A stretch of DNA of 64,000 nt from Amorphochlora amoebiformis. Taxonomy: Eukaryota; Cercozoa; Chlorarachniophyceae. The stretch's first letter is position 1; each line of letters begins with the position of its first letter. Shown piece by piece: positions 1 through 64,000 of this stretch. The notes beneath the pieces were generated by a model, which saw only the letters and a program-made list of their open reading frames with translations, was not told the DNA's origin and did not search any database. Both the position numbers and the translations under genes were made by a program. The stretch spans positions 186,001-250,000 of the forward strand of contig BAAHQB010000015.1 in assembly GCA_054601695.1 (NCBI GenBank), written 5' to 3'.

Positions 1-39
1 ATATATATATATATATATAATATATTATATTATATACAG

Positions 40-22340
<22,301 letters not shown>

Positions 22341-22874
22341 ATCCAAGGCAGGCTCTGGATTGTTTTCCTTAATATATTAGTATGGATTCGAAAGGTCTAG
22401 ATTGTAGAGTGATTCCTTCTAAGTGTTTTGTATTCAAGCTTGACCCGATATCATGCAGATTCCCGGACCAGACCGTGCGCAACACATATCATATGTCTTA
22501 ATCTAGATGTATTTCTAGATACTATAGATACTATTACATACTAGAATTATAATTCGAGTACAGCACTCATACAGGGTTTCCGTAAACAGTGACTTACTCC
22601 TGAAAAAACCAAGTATACATCTAGTCACTTGAACTATGTTCACTGAAAACTAGAAAAATAGCATACCTAGTTGTTGTGATACCATCTACCTAGAAAATCT
22701 AGCTCAAACATGTGACCATAACCTAGATACTAGAGATAATCAAGATTATGAATATATACTAGTACGTACGTATAGACTATCGTAAGCTAGATAAACTGGT
22801 CTAGATCCAATATTAATAGAATTTCAATAGATATAGCGCACACGTACGTACGTACATACGTATATATATATAAA

Positions 22875-22927
<53 letters not shown>

Positions 22928-23372
22928 TAAAAAATAGGTCCAGGAGTAGGTATACGTATGCGTACTGTATACCATGATGCGCATCACTATTAATATATAG
23001 AAATTATGACGGTAATGGTCCAGATGGTTGACTAACTCTAAAATTACTAAACTAGACTAACTCTATTAACTACGCAAGGCTAGCTACAATTACTACTGTA
23101 TCATATGCGTACCCGAACGATTCAGTACTAATGATTTCAGTGATTATGATAGTCACAGAGTCATCATGATGGCCATGGTCATAATGATTATAATGATACC
23201 ATGGGTCCATGGCCATGGCCAGATCTAAATATTCTAGATGTTACTAGGATCAATCTACAACTACCTAGATTACAGTCGCAGGATAATATAGTGACCATAT
23301 ATATCAAAATTATACATAAACCCTTCAATAATGACTCGATATGTGGTTATAATGTAGTCATTCTAGTGATTA
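22341..23372. other. Intergenic region between convergent flippase and ABC genes
   Basis: About 1 kb, mostly unique AT-rich sequence without long TA arrays except 22861-22922. It is rich in CTAGAT/ATCTAG words and has two near-palindromic CCATGG clusters at 23170-23225. No coding potential recognised. It must contain both 3' ends. Confidence 0.6.
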
Positions 23373-38548
<15,176 letters not shown>

Positions 38549-38566
38549 CGCTCCCTAGGGCCTGGT

Positions 38567-39227
38567 TTAATGCCTAGCCGGCCCCATAGCTATCTCGACA
38601 GCCGCTGAAATCTTCTTACCGAAAAATAAATTACAGAGGGTTTTGAAAGCCACGTGTCGGAACCACAGCGGCTCCCTTCTGGCGGCTGCTCGGGCATCTT
38701 CTGTCCTCATCCGAGCGTGTCGGATGATACAATTCACTTCGACCCCTCTCGTCCTATGTTTCTACCCATTTCTAGCCCTCTCCTCGCTCCAAGTCCGATC
38801 TAGGCCTCTGGTTTGCCTTTCAAAACCATAACCCTATCCCTTCTCTTGTAGTTCGGCCCTAAAATCTCAACAACAGGAGGCGCTGTCCTCGCGAACGAGT
38901 CCAGGGCGGAGCAGGTCTGCTATATCGATGCCTCTGAGACAATTCATCAGGCCCAAAGGGGGCTGTGGAAGGGCTTCGTCTCCACTCCAGCCCCGGGCGG
39001 ACGTCACGACCAACGTAGGTTTGGGTTCCCGTTGATCTTGAGATGCCTTTTTCAACATCCCGAGAGTATCCATGATCATTGACACACCGACTTCCTCGCT
39101 GACTGCCAGATTTTCGCTGATGGCTCACAATCCTGTATGTTTTTTTTAATCCTCTTTTGTGTTCTGGTGGGATGTTTAGACACGCGAGATTGACCCGGAG
39201 CTCTTTGTTCCGAGTCTGCCTCTTCAC
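38567..39227 (-). CDS. Hypothetical small protein, weakly supported multi-exon gene
   Basis: Not recognised. The best-supported parts are exon 38620-38753 (Arg/Ala-rich, containing RTEDARAAARRE and ending LCNLFF) and exon 38567-38604 (ends MGPARH, TAA at 38567-38569), which join with GT/AG sites in phase 1. Upstream, 38867-39115 is open for MIMDTLGMLKKASQDQRE..., and an ATG at 39227 opens another reading frame; how these join is unclear. The sequence is GC-balanced and free of TA arrays, as expected for coding or promoter DNA here. Its stop is only about 20 nt before the ABC-transporter ATG, so it may instead be an unrecognised 5' part of that transcript. Confidence 0.3.
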
Positions 39228-39323
39228 CCTACTAACGACAAGGTTAACAGTATTCTAAGCCGCTGTCAGGTGACCCAAGAAAAGGGTGAAAGGCCCACTT
39301 CGTTTGTTTAAACTGCATCTTGA

Positions 39324-39464
39324 ATGCTTCCCAAAACAAATCAGGACGCGATTTCAAAGATATATACGAGGGCAGCTGACCCCCCTCTAAAGCCCCCCTC
39401 ATCCCGAGGCAAGTTTCAGTCTTCCGAAGACGGGTTAGAAGACACAATTTCCAGCCTTTTACAT
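39324..39464 (+). CDS. Possible first exon of the NT5DC nucleotidase gene
   Basis: ATG at 39324 opens a frame reading MLPKTNQDAISKIYTRAAD..., followed by a donor GTAACC at 39465. It is the only unique non-TA sequence between the divergent upstream gene and the first certain nucleotidase exon at 40075. The phase does not match that exon directly (phase 0 here; the next exon needs two preceding bases), so an intermediate exon or another donor is required. Confidence 0.25.
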
Positions 39465-39687
39465 GTAACCCGCACCCGTAATATTAAAATTCTTACTCGT
39501 ATATATCATTATTTAAACTATAGATAATGCAAATTGTATGTGTTATTATGTATTTGTAAATATACAAACAAACTATACATACTATATATTTTTACATTTA
39601 TATATATATATATATATACAATATAATATATATGTATGTATGTTTGTGTAAACATCTATATATATATATATATATATTATATATATT

Positions 39688-39761
<74 letters not shown>

Positions 39762-39835
39762 AATATAAACAAATATAAAAATATAGTATATGTATGCAAA
39801 TATAAGATATAATATATGTAATAACATATATATAT

Positions 39836-39896
<61 letters not shown>

Positions 39897-39995
39897 ATAT
39901 ATATATATATATATGTATAATATGTATATGAATATGTATATACGAAAATATTTAGATGTATTTAGGTATGTATATTTATACCATATACAATGTGC

Positions 39996-40050
<55 letters not shown>

Positions 40051-40074
40051 CATACATGTTTGTTGTTGTTTTAG

Positions 40075-56253
<16,179 letters not shown>

Positions 56254-56755
56254 TTCAGCCTAGTACATCTAGAAGTTGAAATCTGGAAATTTACTAATTT
56301 GACTTCAATTCTGAGATACTAGAGATCACCTTAAGCTGATATCAGCTAGATTCAAGAGATCTAGGAGATTAGGTGTAAAATTAATGAAATGTATCATCTT
56401 CTGGTATAGACCTCAATATTAATTAACTAGATATACGTGGTGTTTGGTCCCCAACCAACGAGAGCGAGATCCTCTAGATCCTAGAGATCAGTGATATAAC
56501 ATTTTTAGACGTTAGGTGTAATCTAGATAATTAGATCATAGAACCGCGGATTGTGAGCCTGTTGTGGGCGTAAAATCGAATTATAATTAATGACGTTGAC
56601 AATTGAATTTTGGGGACGAGCGATGGTCATGCACACCGTAATGATTCAACTGATCGACAGCCTGGACGGGCCACGGACTTAGACTGAACTACTGCGAGAC
56701 TAGCGGAGGTTAACGCTTCTGGAGTTGATTCGCAGTCGACTTGCTATACATCCGT
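56254..56755. other. Intergenic region between convergent nucleotidase and kinase genes
   Basis: About 500 bp of unique, TA-array-free sequence between the nucleotidase stop (56253) and the kinase stop (56756). It contains several CTAGA/TCTAG and GAGATC words but no open frame or repeat that I can interpret. It presumably holds both 3' untranslated regions. Confidence 0.6.
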
Positions 56756-57827
56756 TTACATAATTGATTTAGCTCCTTCCTGCGGGGTTTCGGAAACTGT
56801 CGCCGTCGCTTTCGGCAGAAGTGGCTCCGTGCCCGCCACGTCGACCGAGGTTATTGGAGGAAGGAACGCGGCGGTGATGTTTCTTCCATCGTATGAGGCT
56901 TTCAAAAGCATCCCGAGTGCTCTGCGACACAATGCACATTAGGCCAAACGTTTGCCAAATTCAATTACACATGGATACAAATGTACATATGAGAGTACTC
57001 ACTTCTGGGCTGCGGAAGCACGGTGAAATACAACGACGATCATAGTTGGCCTTCGATTTTCCCCCACCTCTTGTGGAAGCTTGCAGGGCGCTACCTTCTT
57101 CACGCTCTCTGTGAGAGAGCTCGGTGATTTCGGAGCAGCAGGGGATTCTTTTGCGTCGGCGGGTGGAACCTTGTTAATCAGGACCTTTTTGTTGGCAACA
57201 GCGGACATTGTTACGGGGGGCAAAGCTGCACGGGCAATGGAGATGTTCAGGACGCGCCCACATGATTGGCATCTGCATTTTTTTTGAGTGAGTAGGACAT
57301 CGAAATAGGGGTTGGATTAGGAGGATCACTTCTCCTCAGCATCCTCGAGAATCTCTTTTCGCTCATCCTCGCTCTCCCCTCCCTATGGCCCAAAAAAGTA
57401 CATATTTCAAACACAGTGAACTTCCAGAATTCTGAACGAGTGACCACGATCATATCGAAGATGCCAACGACTCTAGTCGGAATACTCCACGGCATTAAGT
57501 CCTTCACTTCCGCCTTTGCTTGCGCGCTTGTGAGATCCCACGCTTTCAGGGCCCGGTGAGCAGTCTTTGGAGTCGCCCGGTGTCTTTTGTCGCAATTTAG
57601 GAGAGATTGAACAACGTGCACAAAAGGTGGAATTAGGGATTTGTTCCTGTAAGCTGGAGGGAGGGCTGCAAAGAGCCACTTGTTGACGAATGCCTGTACA
57701 TATTTATTGTCGGAGGTGGGGGAGGGGAAGGGAGGGATGGGAGTGGAGAGGGTTGAAGCGAGCTGATGATATTGTACATGTGTGGTAAGCAAACGCACAT
57801 ATTTACGTGCACGGATTATACTGTATT

Positions 57828-57883
<56 letters not shown>

Positions 57884-57900
57884 ATATATATGTGTATATG

Positions 57901-57931
<31 letters not shown>

Positions 57932-58585
57932 TATGTACTGTACTTATATATATTATATACATAGAACTATACATAATATATGTATGTATATACATATATA
58001 ATATATATATATATATATATACATATGCAAGAATATGTGTGTATATATATTATGTGTGTCCAATATCTCAATTTATATCTACATATAATATGTATATCTA
58101 AATATATATATATATATATATATATACAAATATATAATACATAGATACTTTATACCATACATGCCTTCGTTTACACCCTTACATACGAAAACAAGAGGGG
58201 CAATTTATCACCCGAACAGAAATGATCCCAAGCGCCCACGCGTCAGCCTTCACGCCGTCGATAGCGAGCTTCTTATCTAAATCTTTATGTCCCGCTCCAT
58301 CTCCCACACACCATTTGTTCCACGTGAGGACTTCTGGCGCCCTATATCCGGGGGAACATATCTGATGGCGGGGCCCGTCCTACAAGGTCAGCAGATCATC
58401 AATGCGGTATCAACAGTAGGCGTCTGATAAATTATGCCGTACGCAAGACTGGGGCTAGTTAACCTTACAGCTAGAGGAAGAGAAAGGTAGAAAATGACTA
58501 CCTCAAGGCGGAAGCTCAAGCCTGACATATTGCGGAGGCATAAAGGAAAGTAATAGTGAGAAGGTACTCATCCAAGAAATATATT

Positions 58586-58618
<33 letters not shown>

Positions 58619-58746
58619 TCTTATATATCATATATAATACCTATGTATCATATCATAAGTATATATATATATATATATATTATATATAAAATATATATAT
58701 ATTATATATATACTATATATATATATACACATATATATATATATAT

Positions 58747-58808
<62 letters not shown>

Positions 58809-59715
58809 GTTTGAGTTACCCATATCGAGGAGCTTGATGCTCGCACTATCAGCACACCACCCCACATTACCTTCAATTTAAAAATTAGGAGGAACAGATA
58901 CGCTTATTACACAGCATTGCTTCAGTACTTGGCTTGAGGTCTCCATGACAGTATCCTGCCTTGTGGATCCCGGCAATCGCCTCGAAGAGCTGTCCAAAAC
59001 AAATTAATTTGAACGAATTCTCACGAAGCCCAATGACATACAAACAACCTGTAGAGAAATGATTCTCAACATTTCTGGATATCCACCGAAGCCCCCGGTG
59101 GCCCACAGGAGTTGATCCAATGTGTGGGAACACGCCTCCATTAACATGCATGCCTGATCAGAACACCAGATGTTACGGACCCATTACAAACGTTAGTTAT
59201 AAGTGTAAAACTGTAATAAGCGAGAGTGTGGTCACGCTGGAGAACTCTAATATAGGAAGGATGAAAAATGGGAAGGTTACCGTAGGGCCGGCGAAGAATG
59301 TACCTATTAGTTGTGCGACGCCCTTACATCCCCTCAGGCCGCGCAGTACCGCCGTCTCATCCTTGGATTGCCTTATCCAAGGTTGTATGTACATGAGGGG
59401 ATCATCTTAACGTTGGAAAAACAGCTCTGAGTGTCGTGGATTGAACATGAACACAACTGAATCTCGGGATATTTATTACCGGCGAAATCTTGGCTCCTTT
59501 CGAAATACCTTGGCGGCGATTCCTGGGCCACAATCTTCCCTTGAACCTTTCATTCCATTTCCAGGGGTGAGCAACAATACGCAGCATGCAGAAGTCCCGC
59601 CGCCCAACCTCCGAACCAGCTTGAATCCACGCTTTTTTATAGTCGCTCCAATGCTCGATATACACGTGCATGACAAACTATTCTCCCGCTTCCGCTTCTC
59701 TTTTCTCTCTGCCAT
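56756..59715 (-). CDS. Divergent eukaryotic protein kinase, 10 exons, 470 aa
   Basis: Exons in transcript order (plus coordinates): 59480-59715, 59281-59371, 59049-59153, 58929-58989, 58820-58870, 58502-58521, 58212-58379, 57402-57693, 57003-57225, 56756-56921. All junctions are GT/AG and in phase. Glycine loop [13 protein letters not shown]-lysine in IAAKVF; alpha-C/beta-4 [19 protein letters not shown]; hinge region [15 protein letters not shown]; catalytic loop HGDLKPSN; magnesium loop DMG in IKLLDMGLSFR; activation-segment end GYRAPEVL; alpha-[11 protein letters not shown]-lobe [12 protein letters not shown]. The catalytic lysine and both aspartates are present, but the HRD arginine is glycine and DFG is DMG. 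The last two exons give a low-complexity Pro/Ala/Ser/Lys-rich tail; the exon at 57402-57693 could instead read on to a stop at 57247. No subfamily assigned. Introns here are short and mostly TA-free, unlike the other genes. Confidence 0.85.
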
Positions 59716-59931
59716 CGGTCAGATATATTATTTAAAAAGCCCCGGAGGCCGCAATTCCAGCCGATGCTACCCGCTGGTTCGAACGGAAGCCGGGTACCAT
59801 CTCAATTGGCGTTTGGTGCACGTGTCCTTTGATATCATTGACTAAACCGACTTTTTAAAATCAAGACTTTAATATTTCGCACCAGTTTGAAATTCAAATG
59901 GCTGCCGCTTGAGTCTTTGGGACGATCAGAT

Positions 59932-60308
59932 ATGTCGACCTCGATGTTGATTCTGCTGCTCACCCCAGGGGTGATTCTTGCCACCACCATGAATCAAACA
60001 AAAGAAACCATGAAGTCTAGCTCCCTGGAACAGGTACAGATGAGGAAAAAAAGCCCAGTTTCCAAGCTCCCTTCTTCATCCTCATGACCCCCCCCCCCCC
60101 CCCCTGAGATTGCAGAAATCCTGAAAATTCCGAGGGTGTAAAAATTCCTGACAATTTCTGACGTCGCACTTTGGGGCGTTATCAGAGGGTGACCGAGAGC
60201 CAAGGGGACGTGGTTCCGATGCTGTCGTCGCCGGTTCCATACGCCTCGGCTCCGATTGTGAGCGAGAATATTGATTTGCTGGATTTGGATGCCGAGACAC
60301 CTTGGTAG
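59932..60308 (+). CDS. Candidate small protein with hydrophobic N-terminus and LLDLD motif, two exons
   Basis: Exon 59932-60033 starts MSTSMLILLLTPGVILATT, which resembles a signal peptide, and ends at donor GTACAG. Exon 60186-60308 follows acceptor CAG in the same phase and ends IDLLDLDAETPW then TAG, total 74 aa. LLDLD matches the clathrin-box consensus, but a clathrin box and a signal peptide would act on opposite sides of a membrane, so one reading may be wrong. The intron contains an 18-base poly-C run at about 60089-60106. Divergent from the kinase, with about 216 bp between the two ATGs. Confidence 0.33.
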
Positions 60309-60685
60309 GGGTGGTTTGGTTTGCTCTGACTTGTTTGTAGAAATAGGATCTGTTCTCCTGGTTGGGTGCGAATGGGGTAACGTTAACATATTATAGATGT
60401 GGTATGCGTAGGAATGAATGGGCTAACATTAAAATAACATAGATGTGTGCATGCGTAGGAATGCGGTGGACCCAAGCCAGAGGGTTGTGGAAGATACAGC
60501 GAAGAATAACCGTGATGCTGGAATCGGTAGTGTAACGCACGAGAGTATAGATGTTTAGATGTATAGATGTATGTAGTGTAAATGCACGAAAGTATAGATG
60601 TATATAGTATAAATGCACGAGAGCTTTGATGTATGCACGTGCGTGTAATTTGTACAGGGTGGACATGTATTCGTGTACACACATG

Positions 60686-60732
<47 letters not shown>

Positions 60733-60853
60733 TTATATATATATATATAATTATATAAATATATATATATATATATATATGATAGGACCAGCCCAGGCAT
60801 CCGTTAGTCGTATCCCTATGGGTTTTCACATGCCCTCCAAACGCGCTAAGGCA

Positions 60854-60888
<35 letters not shown>

Positions 60889-60909
60889 AGTATAAATGTA
60901 TAGATATAG

Positions 60910-60940
<31 letters not shown>

Positions 60941-60960
60941 GCAAATATACATATATATAC

Positions 60961-60996
<36 letters not shown>

Positions 60997-61040
60997 CATA
61001 CGCTCACTCATCCAGGCCCAGCTAGAATCGGCCCTATCCC
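60309..61040. other. Region without a supported gene
   Basis: Contains a GC-balanced stretch (60309-60480), a loose tandem repeat at 60535-60650 (units like GTATAGATGTATATAGTGTAAATGCACGA), TA arrays at 60688-60780 and 60855-61000, and short unique blocks (60781-60855, 61000-61060) that could be single exons but show no recognisable sequence. Confidence 0.5.
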
Positions 61041-61057
61041 TCCGCGGTGGCGGGGGT

Positions 61058-61625
61058 CAAACCCTAACCTTAACCCTAACCCTAACCGAGTCAATGGTCC
61101 TCGGACTACGACATGCTGAATAATCTGATCCTAACCCTAACCCTAACCCTCCCTACCCCTAACCCTAACCGGAGGAATCAATGGTCCTCGGACTAAGACA
61201 TTCTGAATGATCTGATCCTAACCCTAACCCTGTCGCTGCGGGGGTCAAATCCTAACCCTAACCCTAACCCTAACCCTAACCCTAACCCTTGTCGCTCCGA
61301 GCATATCTGCCAATAAACCCAACTAACGTACGCATTCCACTCACTCAAGTCACCATGAAAACCAAAAATGAGATCTGGTGAGGTCGCTCCCAACATAATA
61401 GCCCCACCGAGTGACGGAGTTCATGGTCATCAGGCCAAGACATGCTGAATAATCTCATCCTAACCCCTCTTTCTCTTCTTCAGCCTAACCTTAACCCTAA
61501 CCCTAGTAATAACCCTAATTGTAATACTAATGGCTGTGAGCGCAATTAGTAACCGTAAACCCTAACCCTAACCCTAACCCTAATATTCTACCTAACCCTA
61601 ACCCTAACCCTAATCCTAATGATAA
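61058..61625 (+). repeat. CCCTAA array with three spacer copies, intergenic
   Basis: CCCTAA blocks interleaved with spacers at about 61086-61135, 61172-61220 and 61405-61460 (GTCCTCGGACTACGACATGC..., TGAATAATCTGATCCTAAC). A second local repeat, CGCTGCGGGGGTCAAATCC against CGGTGGCGGGGGTCAAACC, precedes two of the arrays. Confidence 0.9.
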
Positions 61626-61649
61626 CACTAATTTTTTATTCTAGTGCCT

Positions 61650-61711
61650 GTGAGCCCAAGTAATAGTCGTATGCTACCCTCCTCGTTTATAGAAGCTGGG
61701 TAGTAAATATA

Positions 61712-61749
<38 letters not shown>

Positions 61750-61793
61750 GTGTATATATATATGTAATATATAAAAGTATATATATATATATG

Positions 61794-61848
<55 letters not shown>

Positions 61849-62002
61849 CTATATAAATATACGTGTATGCAATAGCCGTATATTACCCTCCTCAATTATA
61901 GAAACTGGATATATAAATGCATTTGTATGTCTATATACACATATACACAATTATTTATATGCATATATCGAGGTATGTATATTTATATGTAACATGGAAT
62001 AC

Positions 62003-62036
<34 letters not shown>

Positions 62037-62165
62037 TATATATGATACATATGTGCACATATATATACATACATATGCAGTAGCAAATGTATATATATAT
62101 ATTATATAAATATAAGTATATGCAATAGCCGTATATTGCCCTCTTCGTTTATAGAATCTGGGTAG
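61650..62165. repeat. Three copies of a ~45-bp block between TA arrays
   Basis: Copies at about 61662-61707, 61868-61912 and 62120-62165, each with AATAGYCGTATRYTRCCCTC followed by TTATAGAA.CTGG. They resemble exon echoes, but no parent exon was identified. Confidence 0.8.
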
Positions 62166-62212
62166 ATCTCCATTATATTTATAACATTTTCCCATTATTT
62201 TTCGGTCGTGTC

Positions 62213-62269
62213 ATGTCCCGCGGGTGTCCTTCTGATACCTGTGGCCATGCTCTGACTATTCAGAGTCAG

Positions 62270-62308
<39 letters not shown>

Positions 62309-62418
62309 GCATACGGTTCATCGTAAGGGTCATCACAAGCGTCACAATAATCGCCTCAAGTAACTATATAATACATGTATATATATGTGTATGTATATAT
62401 ATATATATGTGTATATAC

Positions 62419-62471
<53 letters not shown>

Positions 62472-62535
62472 TATATATATATATTTAAATACAAGTAACT
62501 ATATAATTTATGTGTATAGTATAATATATATATTT

Positions 62536-62570
<35 letters not shown>

Positions 62571-62687
62571 AGCCTATATGTCTGTTCCTAGGGAGAGCCA
62601 CAGGCAAAGCTCAAGGAGAAGGTATATGTGTATATATGTATATACGTATATATATATATTTAAATATAGAGTAAGTATGTGTATGTA

Positions 62688-62733
<46 letters not shown>

Positions 62734-62788
62734 CATATATATCAGGGAGGGTCATAGAAAGAGGATAGGGCGAAGGGAAAGGTTCTTG

Positions 62789-62823
<35 letters not shown>

Positions 62824-62909
62824 TATATTTATATAATATATATACATATATATATACATATACATACATGTGTGGATGTGTATATGAGTATATGTATGCA
62901 TATCTATAT

Positions 62910-62955
<46 letters not shown>

Positions 62956-63032
62956 GTATATATGTGTATATATATATATATGTATATATGTATGTATGTA
63001 TGTTATTAAAACGACAAAATGCACATGTATAT

Positions 63033-63103
<71 letters not shown>

Positions 63104-63184
63104 TGTGTGATATGTACATCTATTTAAATACAGATGTTGATATGCATCTACACTACAACGTATATTTACATAAGTATATATGTA

Positions 63185-63220
<36 letters not shown>

Positions 63221-63393
63221 GGAAGCATGTACACATATACAAACATACGCATACATACACACATGTATATATATATATATATATATGTATATATTATATA
63301 TATATATATATATGTGTATATATACATATATTCATAAACATATACATCAGCTCCAACAGAGACAACGCTACCTCCCACGTCGACAATGAGTAA
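62213..63393 (+). CDS. Small, very basic Arg/His/Ser-rich protein, five exons
   Basis: Exons 62213-62271, 62309-62359, 62592-62621, 62746-62781 and 63351-63393 each have GT/AG sites, and all four introns are phase 2, giving about 72 aa from ATG 62213 to TAA 63391-63393. The product is dense in Arg, Lys, His and Ser (for example [23 protein letters not shown]), suggesting nucleic-acid binding or an SR-like tail. The frame is open upstream of the ATG, so this may be the C-terminus of a longer protein. Support is phase continuity only; no family recognised. Confidence 0.45.
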
Positions 63394-63665
63394 CCTCTAA
63401 TACTCTTTCCAATGAGTAACCTCTAATACTCTCATACTCTCTTTCCAATGAGTAACCTCTAATACTCTCATTCTCTCTTCAAATGAGTAACCTCTAATAC
63501 TCTCATTCTCTCTTCAAATGAGTAACCTCTAATACTCTCATACTCTCTTCAAATGAGTAACCTCTAATACTCTCATACTCTCTTTCCAATGAGTAACCTC
63601 TAATACTCCTTACTCTCTTTCCAATGAGTATAGATACATGTATTGCATATATACATATATACATG

Positions 63666-63715
<50 letters not shown>

Positions 63716-63810
63716 ACCTCTAATACTCTCATACTCTCTTTCCAATGAGTAACCTCTAATACTCTCATACTCTCTTTCCAATGAGTAACCTCTAATACTC
63801 CCATACTCTC
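63384..63810 (+). repeat. ~35-bp minisatellite at the 3' end of the small basic-protein gene
   Basis: About ten copies of CCAATGAGTAACCTCTAATACTC plus a CATACTCTCTTT variable part, interrupted by a TA array at 63640-63715. The first unit contains the stop codon (AATGAGTAA) of the upstream exon, so the array grew from the end of the coding sequence into the 3' flank. Confidence 0.9.
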
Positions 63811-63892
63811 TTTCTCTCTCTTTCTGTGATTTCTCTCTCTTTTCTCCTCTCTCTCTTTCTATCACTCTTCACTCTCTCTCTCTCTTTCTCTC

Positions 63893-63932
<40 letters not shown>

Positions 63933-63957
63933 TCACTGTCTCTCTTTCTCTCATCTG

Positions 63958-63989
<32 letters not shown>

Positions 63990-64000
63990 TGTATATATAT

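Noticed and set aside
57247-57798. 183-codon minus-strand frame as a complete gene starting at 57798
   Set aside because: Its 5' part precedes an acceptor at 57694; the frame from 57693 continues the kinase C-lobe in phase, and its 3' end beyond 57402 competes with a phase-consistent splice.
59441-59845. 134-codon plus-strand open frame
   Set aside because: Antisense to the kinase's first exon, whose splice sites and kinase motifs are convincing on the minus strand.

Overview
The window is nuclear DNA of a unicellular, intron-rich eukaryote. Genes are cut into very short exons (about 20-380 nt, mostly 40-90). The introns are overwhelmingly (TA)n microsatellite with GT..AG ends. TTAGGG/CCCTAA telomere-type repeats sit inside introns. 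The decoded genes use the standard genetic code. Lineage cannot be fixed from sequence alone: TTAGGG telomeres argue against most land plants and against ciliates, and the gene architecture suggests a protist. Nothing bacterial, viral or organellar was recognised.

Layout. 40-22340 (+): 3' part of a P4-ATPase (phospholipid flippase), 44 exons, 5' end outside the window, with an EF-hand-containing insertion. 23373-38548 (-): complete ABC half-transporter (membrane domain plus nucleotide-binding domain), 35 exons, 895 codons, convergent with the flippase. 38567-39227 (-): a weakly supported small gene just upstream of it. 40075-56253 (+): HAD-type 5'-nucleotidase of the NT5DC/IMP-GMP nucleotidase family, about 23 exons found, 5' end uncertain and one internal exon missing. 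56756-59715 (-): divergent protein kinase, 10 exons, convergent with the nucleotidase. 59932-60308 (+) and 62213-63393 (+): two small candidate genes. Gene models were built by hand: each exon was chosen by family similarity and by agreement of GT/AG sites and intron phase with its neighbours. The ABC and kinase models close in frame over all exons, and the flippase does so with one tentative exon.

Between exons lie TA arrays, 'echoes' (truncated extra copies of the neighbouring exon, up to seven per exon, embedded in the TA array), two dispersed non-autonomous element families inserted in TA arrays, telomere-type arrays carrying their own ~50-bp spacer repeat, and several minisatellites. The echoes occur in the flippase, ABC and nucleotidase genes and are the most striking feature: TA-array introns appear to be continually copying pieces of exons, some copies old enough to have diverged while keeping their amino-acid sequence.

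The genes do not form an obvious pathway: a lipid flippase, an ABC exporter, a nucleotidase and a kinase. They show how ordinary housekeeping genes persist in this unusual intron landscape.
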